This document shows positions 1 to 4,756 of a stretch of 5,640 bases of DNA, in pieces. The position numbers and the translations under genes were made by a program. Within the stretch, counting starts at the first letter, position 1; the number at the start of each line of letters is the position of its first letter. This DNA is from Chlamydiota bacterium. Its GTDB lineage: Bacteria > Chlamydiota > Chlamydiia > Chlamydiales > Rhabdochlamydiaceae. The notes under the pieces were generated by a model. That model worked only from the letters and a program-made list of their open reading frames with translations, was not told the origin of the DNA and ran no database searches. The stretch covers positions 1 to 5,640 of the forward strand of contig JAAKFB010000126.1 of the NCBI GenBank assembly GCA_011065235.1, written 5' to 3'.

Positions 1-1
1 C

Positions 2-34
2 ATCCAAGGATTAACTATGTCATTTAGAACCTAA
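2..34 (+). CDS. sctR: Probable C-terminal end of SctR (type III export gate), partial
   Basis: Only ten codons and a TAA stop (32-34) are visible. They read I-Q-G-L-T-M-S-F-R-T, which resembles the hydrophobic Gly-Leu...Ser-Phe tail of SctR/FliP proteins. SctR is the third small integral membrane protein of the export gate and normally precedes sctS and sctT, as it does in Chlamydia. The stop lies 9 nt before the sctS start, in the same frame, which suits an operon junction. The call rests mainly on gene order, because ten residues cannot prove a family. The two other forward frames hit stops at 12-14 and 25-27 and give less convincing tails. Confidence 0.45.
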   Translation: MQGLTMSFRT

Positions 35-43
35 GTGTGACTC

Positions 44-319
44 ATGGGATTTTCTGGAGAAATTTATCAACTCACCTACCAAGCGCTTCTGTTGATTTTG
101 ATCTTGTCTGGACCCCCGATTTTGATTAGCACGATGCTCGGCCTTTTCGTTGCCGTCTTCCAAGCCGCCACGCAAATTCAAGAACAGACCCTCTCTTTCA
201 TGGTCAAGCTCTTTGCCGTCATTTTTACCCTCATCTTCATGGGGGGATGGCTCGGCGCACAGATCCTGCAGTTCGCCACAAATATCTTCCAAAATTTCGC
301 TAAGTGGTCTATCACTTAA
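44..319 (+). CDS. sctS: Type III secretion export-gate protein SctS (YscS/FliQ family)
   Basis: This is a 91-residue protein, normal length for the SctS/FliQ family. It has two hydrophobic membrane segments, roughly residues 13-38 and 51-75, joined by the family signature Q-A-A-T-Q-I-Q-E-Q-T-L-S-F at about residues 40-52. The same loop occurs in Yersinia YscS, and S-G-P-P-I-L earlier matches the YscS L-S-M-P-P-V-L stretch. SctS assembles with SctR and SctT into the helical export gate in the inner membrane, through which unfolded substrates enter the injectisome needle. The ATG at 44 has no clear Shine-Dalgarno. Stops at 32-34 and 38-40 in the same frame exclude an earlier start, so translation is probably coupled to sctR. 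The stop TAA is directly followed by the sctT ATG with no gap. The family call is very secure; the assignment to flagellum versus injectisome rests on motif resemblance and on the chlamydial context. Confidence 0.95.
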   Translation: MGFSGEIYQLTYQALLLILILSGPPILISTMLGLFVAVFQAATQIQEQTLSFMVKLFAVIFTLIFMGGWLGAQILQFATNIFQNFAKWSIT

Positions 320-1156
320 ATGAGCTCACCAACCTCAGACTATCTCAGTTTTTTTCTCAGTCAGCCACGGATCGACCCCATGGCCCTGATCACGATTTTC
401 TTTTTGGGATTGTTTCGGATTGCCCCGATTGTGGCAATTGCTCCTTTCTTGGGTGCGAAACTTCCAGGCGCAGTAAAAATGGGTCTTGCGATCTCCCTTA
501 CGGTTCTCTTCATTCCCGAACTCATCGAGACCTCCAAATCCCAATTTTCCTTCAACATGGCCTTTGTGGGCTATGGGCTCAAAGAGCTCTTGATGGGGAG
601 CATACTAGCCTTCTTTGCAACGATCCCCTTTTACATTGCAGAAGGCGCAGGATCATTGATCGATTTCATGCGGGGATCATCTTCATTGCAAGTCACCAAC
701 CCCGTCATGCAGACGCAAACATCCTCTATTGGAGTGATGTTCAACTACGTTTTGATCGTCATCTTTTTTCAAATCGGCGGGCCTCTCTTTTTTTTTGATG
801 CAGTCGCTGAATCCTTCCGCATCCTTCCCATTGATAAAATGATCCCCTCCGCGTTTTTCAATCTGAGTTTGCCCTTTTGGAAGACGGTGATGGGACTCAT
901 GACGCGCATCCTCGCCATTTCCATTCAGCTCGCCGCTCCTTCACTCGTCTCTATCCTCATGGCCGAGATGTTCCTCGGCATTGCCAACCGCCTCGCCCCG
1001 CAGGTCCAAATTGTTTTCCTCGGGATGTCGCTCAAGTCGCTACGTGGGTTGGGGATGCTTTGGGCGGCGTGGTTTTTCATTTTGCAACAGATGTCGAAGC
1101 AATCTCTCATCTGGATCAAACATATCGACGACATCCTCCGGTCAATGAGCATGTAG
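320..1156 (+). CDS. sctT: Type III secretion export-gate protein SctT (YscT/FliR family)
   Basis: This 278-residue, very hydrophobic protein has at least six likely membrane segments (about residues 21-45, 50-67, 88-110, 136-160, 188-215 and 241-258). That length and topology are usual for SctT/FliR. Recognisable family motifs are G-L-K-E-L-L-M-G (86-93), E-G-A-G-S-L-I-D-F-M-R-G (108-119) and, most telling, N-R-L-A-P-Q-V-Q-I-V-F-L-G-M-S-L-K-S (223-240), the conserved A-P-Q...F..G...K-S block. SctT seals the top of the SctR5-SctS4-SctT1 export gate. The start at 320 touches the sctS stop and lacks its own ribosome binding site, so translational coupling is expected; an internal Met at residue 21 is a less likely start. 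A GC-rich repeat tract and then a new promoter follow the stop, so sctT probably ends this operon, although no classical terminator is visible. Confidence 0.95.
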   Translation: MSSPTSDYLSFFLSQPRIDPMALITIFFLGLFRIAPIVAIAPFLGAKLPGAVKMGLAISLTVLFIPELIETSKSQFSFNMAFVGYGLKELLMGSILAFFATIPFYIAEGAGSLIDFMRGSSSLQVTNPVMQTQTSSIGVMFNYVLIVIFFQIGGPLFFFDAVAESFRILPIDKMIPSAFFNLSLPFWKTVMGLMTRILAISIQLAAPSLVSILMAEMFLGIANRLAPQVQIVFLGMSLKSLRGLGMLWAAWFFILQQMSKQSLIWIKHIDDILRSMSM

Positions 1157-1165
1157 CCATTTTTA

Positions 1166-1203
1166 CGTGCCCGTGCCCGCGTGCGTGCCCGCGTGCGTGC
1201 CCG
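1166..1203 (+). repeat. GC-rich tandem repeat tract, unit GTGCCCGCGTGC
   Basis: A 38-nt stretch made only of C, G and T lies between sctT and the porin gene. The 12-mer GTGCCCGCGTGC occurs at 1173-1184 and 1185-1196 and then partially (7 nt) at 1197-1203, preceded by a shorter GTGCCC at 1167-1172. Four CCC runs fall at 1170, 1176, 1188 and 1200. It has no meaningful self-complementarity, so it is not a hairpin terminator. Its origin and role are unknown; it is a simple-sequence tract that could vary in copy number between strains. Confidence 0.8.
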
Positions 1204-1205
1204 AC

Positions 1206-1234
1206 TTGAATTAAACGGTCTTTCCTCTTAGAAT
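1206..1234 (+). promoter_or_regulatory. Probable sigma70-type promoter for the MOMP-like gene
   Basis: A -35 box TTGAAT (1206-1211, 4 of 6 to consensus) and a -10 box TAGAAT (1229-1234, 5 of 6) are separated by exactly 17 nt. Transcription would start near 1241. That gives a leader of about 20 nt that includes the AAGGGG ribosome binding site at 1248-1253. It lies just after the GC-rich repeat tract, making that tract upstream promoter sequence. Its position separates porin transcription from the sct operon. Confidence 0.65.
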
Positions 1235-1261
1235 CATGTCTCTTTACAAGGGGAAATTCTT

Positions 1262-2359
1262 ATGCGAATGCTTTTACCGATAACTGCGATGATTGCAAGT
1301 TCAACTCTACTTCTTGCCGATGATGAAGCGCGCATGCGCAATTTAGAAAATCGGCTCACATCTCTAGAGTGTAGCCAAGACCGTTGCTGCGTGATCAATC
1401 CCCCCGCACGCCCCTACCCAGCGGAATGTTGGGGTTTCTATGTCACAGTCGATCCCCTCATCTGGCAAGCCCACGTAGGTGGCCTTCCTCTCGCCACACA
1501 AACGAGTGGAAGCACCAACTTCTTCAACAATGTAGGCTCAAGCCGTGTCAAAAATCTCAAGTTCGATTGGGATTGGGGATTTCGTATCGGACTAGGGGTC
1601 AACACCACACATGATGCCTGGGATGTTCTTCTCCAATGGACCTATTGGAACCCCGATGGAAGACGAAACTTTCGCAGTTCCTCCGATTCAACCAATTTTC
1701 CCCATGTCGGACATCCCGCACGCACTTTCAATCAGACAGCTGGCCAAGTAGATGGCGATTGGAAAATGCACTATAACGTTCTCGATCTCGAAAATGGACG
1801 AGAATTCTACGTGAGTAAATTCCTATCTTTGCGCCCCCATGCGGGATTCAGAACACTTTGGATCGAGCAAGACTACGATGTCGCCTATACCGAGCTCTCC
1901 CCCACCACAAATCCCGTTTTGCCCACCAACCGACACGACATCGACCAAAATGATCGTTTCTGGGGACTTGGCATCCGCGGTGGAATTGATACGCAATGGG
2001 GAGTCTGCTGGGGCTGGTCTCTTTTTTCTAATTATGCCGGAAGTCTTCTCTATTCCTATCATAAAGTCCATCACCGAGAAAAAGGGGATCCAGTCGATGC
2101 CAATACCACCCTGCGCGTCGATGATTTCCATCACGTGGGCTCTGCCATCTTCGACATGCAAATCGGAGTCCGCTGGGACTGGCTATCCTGCGATTGCTGT
2201 TATCACCTCGGACTCGATCTTGGCTGGGAACACCACTGGCATCCAGGGCAAAACCAGTTTCTCTTCTTTGTTGATGATGGAATGGACGGGAAGTTTGTGA
2301 CGAACCAGGGTGATCTTGGAATTCAGGGGTTTTTCTTTCGCGCCCGTTTTGACTTCTAG
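1262..2359 (+). CDS. MOMP-like outer-membrane beta-barrel protein (Legionella_OMP/Lpg1974 type)
   Basis: This is a 365-residue predicted porin of the MOMP-like family known from Legionella and expanded in Simkania-type chlamydiae. Residues 1-19 form a signal peptide (basic start, hydrophobic core, likely cleavage after Ala19). Residues 20-38 form a short charged helix with Met25, Leu28, Leu32 and Leu36 in coiled-coil spacing, a possible trimerisation segment. The rest alternates aromatic and polar residues as in beta strands, with family-like stretches such as F-D-W-D-W-G-F-R-I-G-L-G (101-112), L-R-P-H-A-G-F-R (190-197) and F-W-G-L-G-I-R-G-G (233-241). It ends in R-F-D-F, and a C-terminal Phe is the usual BAM insertion signal. 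Eight cysteines (37, 42, 43, 56, 249, 310, 312, 313) would suit disulfide cross-linking of the envelope. The start has an AAGGGG ribosome binding site 8 nt upstream and its own promoter. Substrate specificity cannot be told. The barrel call is strong, the exact family fairly strong. Confidence 0.82.
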   Translation: MRMLLPITAMIASSTLLLADDEARMRNLENRLTSLECSQDRCCVINPPARPYPAECWGFYVTVDPLIWQAHVGGLPLATQTSGSTNFFNNVGSSRVKNLKFDWDWGFRIGLGVNTTHDAWDVLLQWTYWNPDGRRNFRSSSDSTNFPHVGHPARTFNQTAGQVDGDWKMHYNVLDLENGREFYVSKFLSLRPHAGFRTLWIEQDYDVAYTELSPTTNPVLPTNRHDIDQNDRFWGLGIRGGIDTQWGVCWGWSLFSNYAGSLLYSYHKVHHREKGDPVDANTTLRVDDFHHVGSAIFDMQIGVRWDWLSCDCCYHLGLDLGWEHHWHPGQNQFLFFVDDGMDGKFVTNQGDLGIQGFFFRARFDF

Positions 2360-2364
2360 GTTTT

Positions 2365-2391
2365 TTCGATATTTCTGAAAGAAATATCGAA
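2365..2391. repeat. Hairpin A, left copy
   Basis: A perfect 11-bp stem (TTCGATATTTC with GAAATATCGAA) encloses a 5-nt loop TGAAA. The central 25 nt recur without change at 3492-3516. It starts 5 nt after the porin stop. A run of six T precedes the stem but none follows it on the plus strand, so it is not a textbook intrinsic terminator; it could stabilise the porin mRNA end or be a dyad-symmetric protein binding site. Confidence 0.85.
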
Positions 2392-2436
2392 TTAAGAAGG
2401 GAAAATTTCTAAAACAGCACTTCGTGTCTTGAGCTG

Positions 2437-2531
2437 CGATCGCTTTGCCAAATCGGCTCCTACACGAGAGCGCTCCGTGTGAAACACTGTGGCGCTTCGC
2501 ACGGACCGATTTTGCTGTGCGCTAGCAGCCG
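2437..2531. repeat. 95-nt foldback segment found only in the left arm
   Basis: Relative to the right arm, which has four bases here, this GC-rich segment looks inserted. It can fold on itself. AAATCGG (2450-2456) pairs with CCGATTT (2506-2512). Inside that, CCGTGTGAA (2475-2483) pairs with TTCGCACGG (2496-2504) through nine pairs, one a G-U wobble, around a 12-nt loop. The decamer GGCGCTTCGC (2491-2500) also occurs in reverse complement in the right arm at 3457-3466, hinting that the segment derives from the same repeat family. The alternative is that the right copy suffered a deletion. Confidence 0.6.
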
Positions 2532-2535
2532 TCGA

Positions 2536-2553
2536 CTGCAACTGCCGTTGCAG
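2536..2553. repeat. Hairpin B, left copy
   Basis: CTGCAAC (2536-2542) pairs with GTTGCAG (2547-2553) around the loop TGCC. It is part of the 34-nt inner block, and its counterpart lies at 3420-3437 in inverted orientation. Confidence 0.75.
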
Positions 2554-2587
2554 ACCTTTTCAAAACAAATGACCCAACCCAAATACT

Positions 2588-2617
2588 TTGACTTTAAGTC
2601 CTTAAATAAGACAGAAT
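2588..2617 (+). promoter_or_regulatory. Possible promoter for the TPR gene
   Basis: TTGACT (2588-2593, 5 of 6 to the -35 consensus) is followed after 18 nt by CAGAAT (2612-2617, 4 of 6 to the -10 consensus). Transcription would begin near 2624, leaving a short leader just containing the ribosome binding site. It sits inside the cassette between the left arm and the gene, so the gene could carry its own promoter. The -10 match is weak and the local sequence is AT-rich, so chance is a real possibility. Confidence 0.35.
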
Positions 2618-2632
2618 TTTGTTTCTTCAAAG

Positions 2633-2638
2633 AGGAGG
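2633..2638 (+). promoter_or_regulatory. Strong ribosome binding site fixing the TPR gene start
   Basis: AGGAGG lies 5 nt before the ATG at 2644. The same reading frame is open back to a GTG at 2479 and also has an ATG at 2569. Neither has a comparable site, and the extension would translate the inverted repeat, so 2644 is the preferred start. Confidence 0.85.
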
Positions 2639-2643
2639 ATCAA

Positions 2644-3405
2644 ATGTCTGTAAGTTCTGTAACAGGATCATTAAACTCCCCCGTGCAAACTCCACAACTC
2701 TCTGCAATACAATCTTTCAGAGCCGGAGTGCAAGCCTTTGACCAACAAAGATATTCTGATGCCGTGGATCATTTAAAACTAGCCGAGAGTGCCTTTAGCC
2801 TTCACGGTTGTAAATCTGTCTTCGAACATTTTAATTGCACCATCATATTATCTCATTGTTTGTATCGCTTAGGAGAAACTGTTGAAGCCTTAGATTTTTA
2901 TAGAAAAAGTTTAGATTTTTATAAAAAATCGCCGTCTGATTTTTCGACTGAACCTATGGACCAGCGACATACACAGCTATGCAAATTTCTTGATAAACAA
3001 AAACAATTCAATGAACTTGTAATAGTTTTAGAATTGTTTCATCAAATACATGAAGGACTTGGCAGGGATCCACACTCATCTCTTTTTTGGTTAGCATATT
3101 CCCAAGAAAATTTATTAGATTATCAAAAAGCAATTGAGGCTTATCAAAAACTTAAGCTCGCTTTCCCTGAGGAAGCTTATCAAATAGCTTACTTTCTTGG
3201 CGGGTGCTATCAAAAGCTACAAAACTATTGCCAAGCCATCAATTGCTACGAAGAAGCAATTAATTCTACTCGGAACCGTTATTTGTTGGCACATCCTAAT
3301 GAACCACTGAATAAACAAAATTTCGAGCCTAAAATCAAGAACATTAGGCAAGCAATTCAACACTGCGAGCAAATGCAAGCTCAGAACTCCTGCATAATTG
3401 TGTAG
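2644..3405 (+). CDS. TPR-repeat protein, candidate type III effector with C-terminal CaaX-like box
   Basis: This is a 253-residue protein without a signal peptide or membrane segment. Helical pairs of TPR type lie at about residues 21-54, 60-94, 146-178 and 180-213, with a degenerate one around 107-140; typical pieces are Y-S-D-A-V-D-H-L, Y-Q-K-A-I-E-A-Y and Y-C-Q-A-I-N-C-Y-E-E-A-I. TPRs bind protein partners. The first 25 residues carry no charge and are rich in Ser and Thr (seven Ser, two Thr), as in many type III secretion signals. The protein ends Cys250-Ile-Ile-Val, which fits the eukaryotic CaaX prenylation pattern. Residues 83-96 repeat LDFYRKS/LDFYKKS, a 21-nt tandem duplication. The gene is clearly more AT-rich than its neighbours (for example 16 G/C in 2881-2940) and is enclosed by inverted repeats, both suggesting separate ancestry. 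The TPR fold is well supported. A host-directed role is inference; a cytoplasmic scaffold or secretion chaperone remains possible. Confidence 0.85.
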   Translation: MSVSSVTGSLNSPVQTPQLSAIQSFRAGVQAFDQQRYSDAVDHLKLAESAFSLHGCKSVFEHFNCTIILSHCLYRLGETVEALDFYRKSLDFYKKSPSDFSTEPMDQRHTQLCKFLDKQKQFNELVIVLELFHQIHEGLGRDPHSSLFWLAYSQENLLDYQKAIEAYQKLKLAFPEEAYQIAYFLGGCYQKLQNYCQAINCYEEAINSTRNRYLLAHPNEPLNKQNFEPKIKNIRQAIQHCEQMQAQNSCIIV

Positions 3406-3419
3406 CCTTTTGAATAGGT

Positions 3420-3437
3420 CTGCAACGGCAGTTGCAG
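3420..3437. repeat. Hairpin B, right copy
   Basis: CTGCAAC (3420-3426) pairs with GTTGCAG (3431-3437) around loop GGCA, the reverse complement of the left copy. It lies 14 nt after the TPR stop and could form at the 3' end of its transcript, but no T run follows it. Confidence 0.75.
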
Positions 3438-3491
3438 TCGATAGTCAGCTCAAGACGCGAAGCGCCGTATTAGAGATCTTTCATTTTTAAT

Positions 3492-3516
3492 TCGATATTT
3501 CTGAAAGAAATATCGA
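3492..3516. repeat. Hairpin A, right copy
   Basis: It has stem TCGATATTTC with GAAATATCGA (10 bp) and loop TGAAA, base for base the same as 2366-2390. Because the stem is palindromic only the loop shows orientation, and the loop reads the same way in both copies. So the hairpins are direct copies while the rest of the arms are inverted. Confidence 0.85.
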
Positions 3517-3523
3517 TTGATTC

Positions 3524-3557
3524 TTTTGTAGAATTTGCGGCAGCAAATACTACAAAA
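3524..3557. terminator. Long hairpin directly after sufS, possible 3'-end structure
   Basis: TTTTGTAG (3524-3531) pairs with CTACAAAA (3550-3557) and ATTTGC (3533-3538) with GCAAAT (3543-3548), separated by one A-A mismatch and closed by a GGCA loop. That makes 14 pairs, 2 nt beyond the sufS stop on the minus strand. The T-rich side is the 5' arm on either strand and no T run follows the stem, so it is not a canonical Rho-independent terminator. It may instead block 3' exonucleases or assist termination between the convergent genes. Confidence 0.45.
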
Positions 3558-3559
3558 AA

Positions 3560-4756
3560 CTACCTCAAAACCATCAAAGCCTTCTCAAGCGCAACAACAA
3601 GCTGATCGACCTCTTCGAAAACATTAAAAGGCGCAAACGAGACCCGACATGTACCGGCCACGCCAAAGCGGCTCAGAAGCGGTTGCGCGCAGTGATGTCC
3701 CGTGCGGATGGCAATCCCCTCGAGGTCCAAAAAGGTCCCCAGATCGAGATGATGAATCCCCTCAATCACAAATGCGATAATGCTCGACTTCTCCTTTGCG
3801 GTTCCGATGATACGCAAACCTTCGATGGTGAGAAGCCTCTCAGTTGCATAGGTGAGCAACTCGTGCTCCCAATGGCGAATAGTATTGACACCTAGAGACT
3901 CGATGTAATCGATAGCAGCGCCAAGGGCGATAGCTTCGGCAATGGGCGGCGTTCCCGCTTCGAACCTGAGCGGGGGTTTTGCAAAGGCAGTTTTCTCGAG
4001 AGTGACGGTTTCGATCATGTCGCCTCCACCTTGGAGCGGAGAGAGCATATCGAGCAGATCGTATTTTCCATAGAGAACACCAATGCCCGTCGGACCAAAT
4101 GCTTTGTGTCCAGATAGGGCTAGGTAATCAACATCGAGCGCTTGCACATCGAGGGGAAAGTGGGCTGTACTTTGTGCTGCATCGACGAGGACTTTTGCCC
4201 CATGGGCATGCGCCATTTGGATGATGGTGCCAATAGGATTGATGGTCCCAGTGCTATTGGCAATGTGGGCGATTGAGACGAGCGCTGTATTGGGGGTGAG
4301 AAGTTTTTCGAAAGCCTCGAGATCAAGTTCGGCATGGTCATTAATCGGGATGTACTTGATTTTGGCTCCTACTAGTTGCCAGGGGACGATGTTAGAGTGG
4401 TGCTCCATTTCGGAGAGGATCACCTCTTTGCCACGATATTGGTGTGCGATGAGGTTGATGCCATCTGTCGTTCCACGCGTGAAGACGATCTCATCGGAGC
4501 TTTTTGCGTTGAGAAAACGGGCAATTTTCTCGCGAGCCGTGTTGTATTTCTCTGTTGCTTTTGCAGCGAGATGGTAGACGGCGCGATGGACAGTTCCATA
4601 TTCATGGGCATAGAAATGGGTGAGAGCATCGATGACACACTGGGGCTTTTGGGTCGTCGCAGCAGAGTCGAGGTAGATGAGGGGCTTTCCATGAATTTTT
4701 TGCTTGAGAATGGGAAAATCTTTGCGCACTTCTTGTGCAAAGTCGAGCGTCTTCAT
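3560..4756 (-). CDS. sufS: Cysteine desulfurase SufS (SUF iron-sulfur cluster assembly)
   Basis: This 398-residue, PLP-dependent group II desulfurase is close in length to E. coli SufS (406). It converts L-cysteine to alanine and holds the sulfur as a persulfide for Fe-S assembly on SufBCD in the cytoplasm. Visible landmarks are Y-L-D-S-A-A-T-T near the N terminus (28-35), E-M-E-H-H-S-N (116-122) with the PLP-stacking His, V-D-A-A-Q-S (191-196) with the Asp that contacts the pyridine nitrogen, L-S-G-H-K (214-218) with the PLP Schiff-base Lys218, the catalytic Cys356 in R-T-G-H-H-C-A-Q-P-L, and Arg371 in C-R-V-S-F, the expected substrate-carboxylate ligand. All key residues are present. The start overlaps the sufD stop by 4 nt (ATGA), with a GGAG 11 nt upstream, so it is translated from the suf transcript. 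The sulfur acceptor partner (SufE or SufU) is not in the window. Confidence 0.97.
   Translation of the reverse strand: MKTLDFAQEVRKDFPILKQKIHGKPLIYLDSAATTQKPQCVIDALTHFYAHEYGTVHRAVYHLAAKATEKYNTAREKIARFLNAKSSDEIVFTRGTTDGINLIAHQYRGKEVILSEMEHHSNIVPWQLVGAKIKYIPINDHAELDLEAFEKLLTPNTALVSIAHIANSTGTINPIGTIIQMAHAHGAKVLVDAAQSTAHFPLDVQALDVDYLALSGHKAFGPTGIGVLYGKYDLLDMLSPLQGGGDMIETVTLEKTAFAKPPLRFEAGTPPIAEAIALGAAIDYIESLGVNTIRHWEHELLTYATERLLTIEGLRIIGTAKEKSSIIAFVIEGIHHLDLGTFLDLEGIAIRTGHHCAQPLLSRFGVAGTCRVSFAPFNVFEEVDQLVVALEKALMVLR

Larger units (their letters stand above)
2366..2565. repeat. Left inverted-repeat arm
   Basis: From outside inward it contains a 25-nt hairpin (2366-2390), an A-rich linker, CTTCGTGTCTTGAGCTG (2420-2436), a 95-nt extra segment absent from the right arm, and the 34-nt inner block 2532-2565. 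Apart from the extra segment it mirrors 3408-3516. The sequence begins only a few bases after the porin stop codon (2357-2359). It fills most of the porin-TPR gap; no further gene is supported there. Confidence 0.8.
2366..3516. mobile_element. Inverted-repeat-bounded cassette carrying the TPR gene (no transposase)
   Basis: Long inverted repeats enclose the TPR gene almost exactly. The outer blocks 2366-2436 and 3446-3516 pair ungapped over 71 nt with about 59 identities by hand alignment. The inner blocks 2532-2565 and 3408-3441 pair over 34 nt with 33 identities. Between the blocks the left arm has 95 nt and the right arm only 4 nt. The right inner block begins 2 nt after the TPR stop, and the outer ends are the 25-nt hairpins. 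The enclosed gene is visibly more AT-rich than its neighbours. This architecture resembles a non-autonomous element (MITE-like ends with cargo), but no transposase and no target-site duplication are seen. A gene flanked by two opposed copies of a dispersed repeat would look the same. The repeat geometry is seen directly; mobility is inference. Confidence 0.55.
3408..3516. repeat. Right inverted-repeat arm
   Basis: It is the mirror of the left arm without the 95-nt segment. It has the inner block 3408-3441 (33 of 34 identical to the left), then CAGCTCAAGACGCGAAG (3446-3462, 16 of 17), an A/T-rich linker, and the terminal hairpin 3492-3516. It starts 2 nt after the TPR stop codon and occupies the space between the convergent TPR and sufS genes. 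Confidence 0.8.

Noticed and set aside
304..798. 164-codon open frame overlapping sctT on the plus strand
   Set aside because: It lies in another frame within an unmistakable sctT, gives a Cys/His/Arg-rich nonsense-like translation and has no ribosome binding site.
1166..1203. CRISPR-like array or hairpin terminator in the GC tract
   Set aside because: The units are 12 nt and contiguous without spacers, and the tract cannot pair with itself.
1839..2300. Second-frame open frame of 153 codons inside the porin gene
   Set aside because: It overlaps a protein with signal peptide, beta-strand pattern and C-terminal Phe; the alternative product has low-complexity Ser/Pro/Ile composition and no start signals.
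2365..2391. Classical Rho-independent terminator for the porin gene
   Set aside because: The stem is AT-rich and no T run follows it on the plus strand, so only a hairpin repeat is claimed.
2479..2643. N-terminal extension of the TPR gene from a GTG at 2479 or an ATG at 2569
   Set aside because: Neither start has a ribosome binding site, the extension would translate inverted-repeat sequence, and AGGAGG sits 5 nt before the ATG at 2644.
2357..3525. Target-site duplication around the inverted-repeat cassette
   Set aside because: The bases outside the two terminal hairpins (T-run on the left, TTGATT on the right) do not form a convincing direct repeat.
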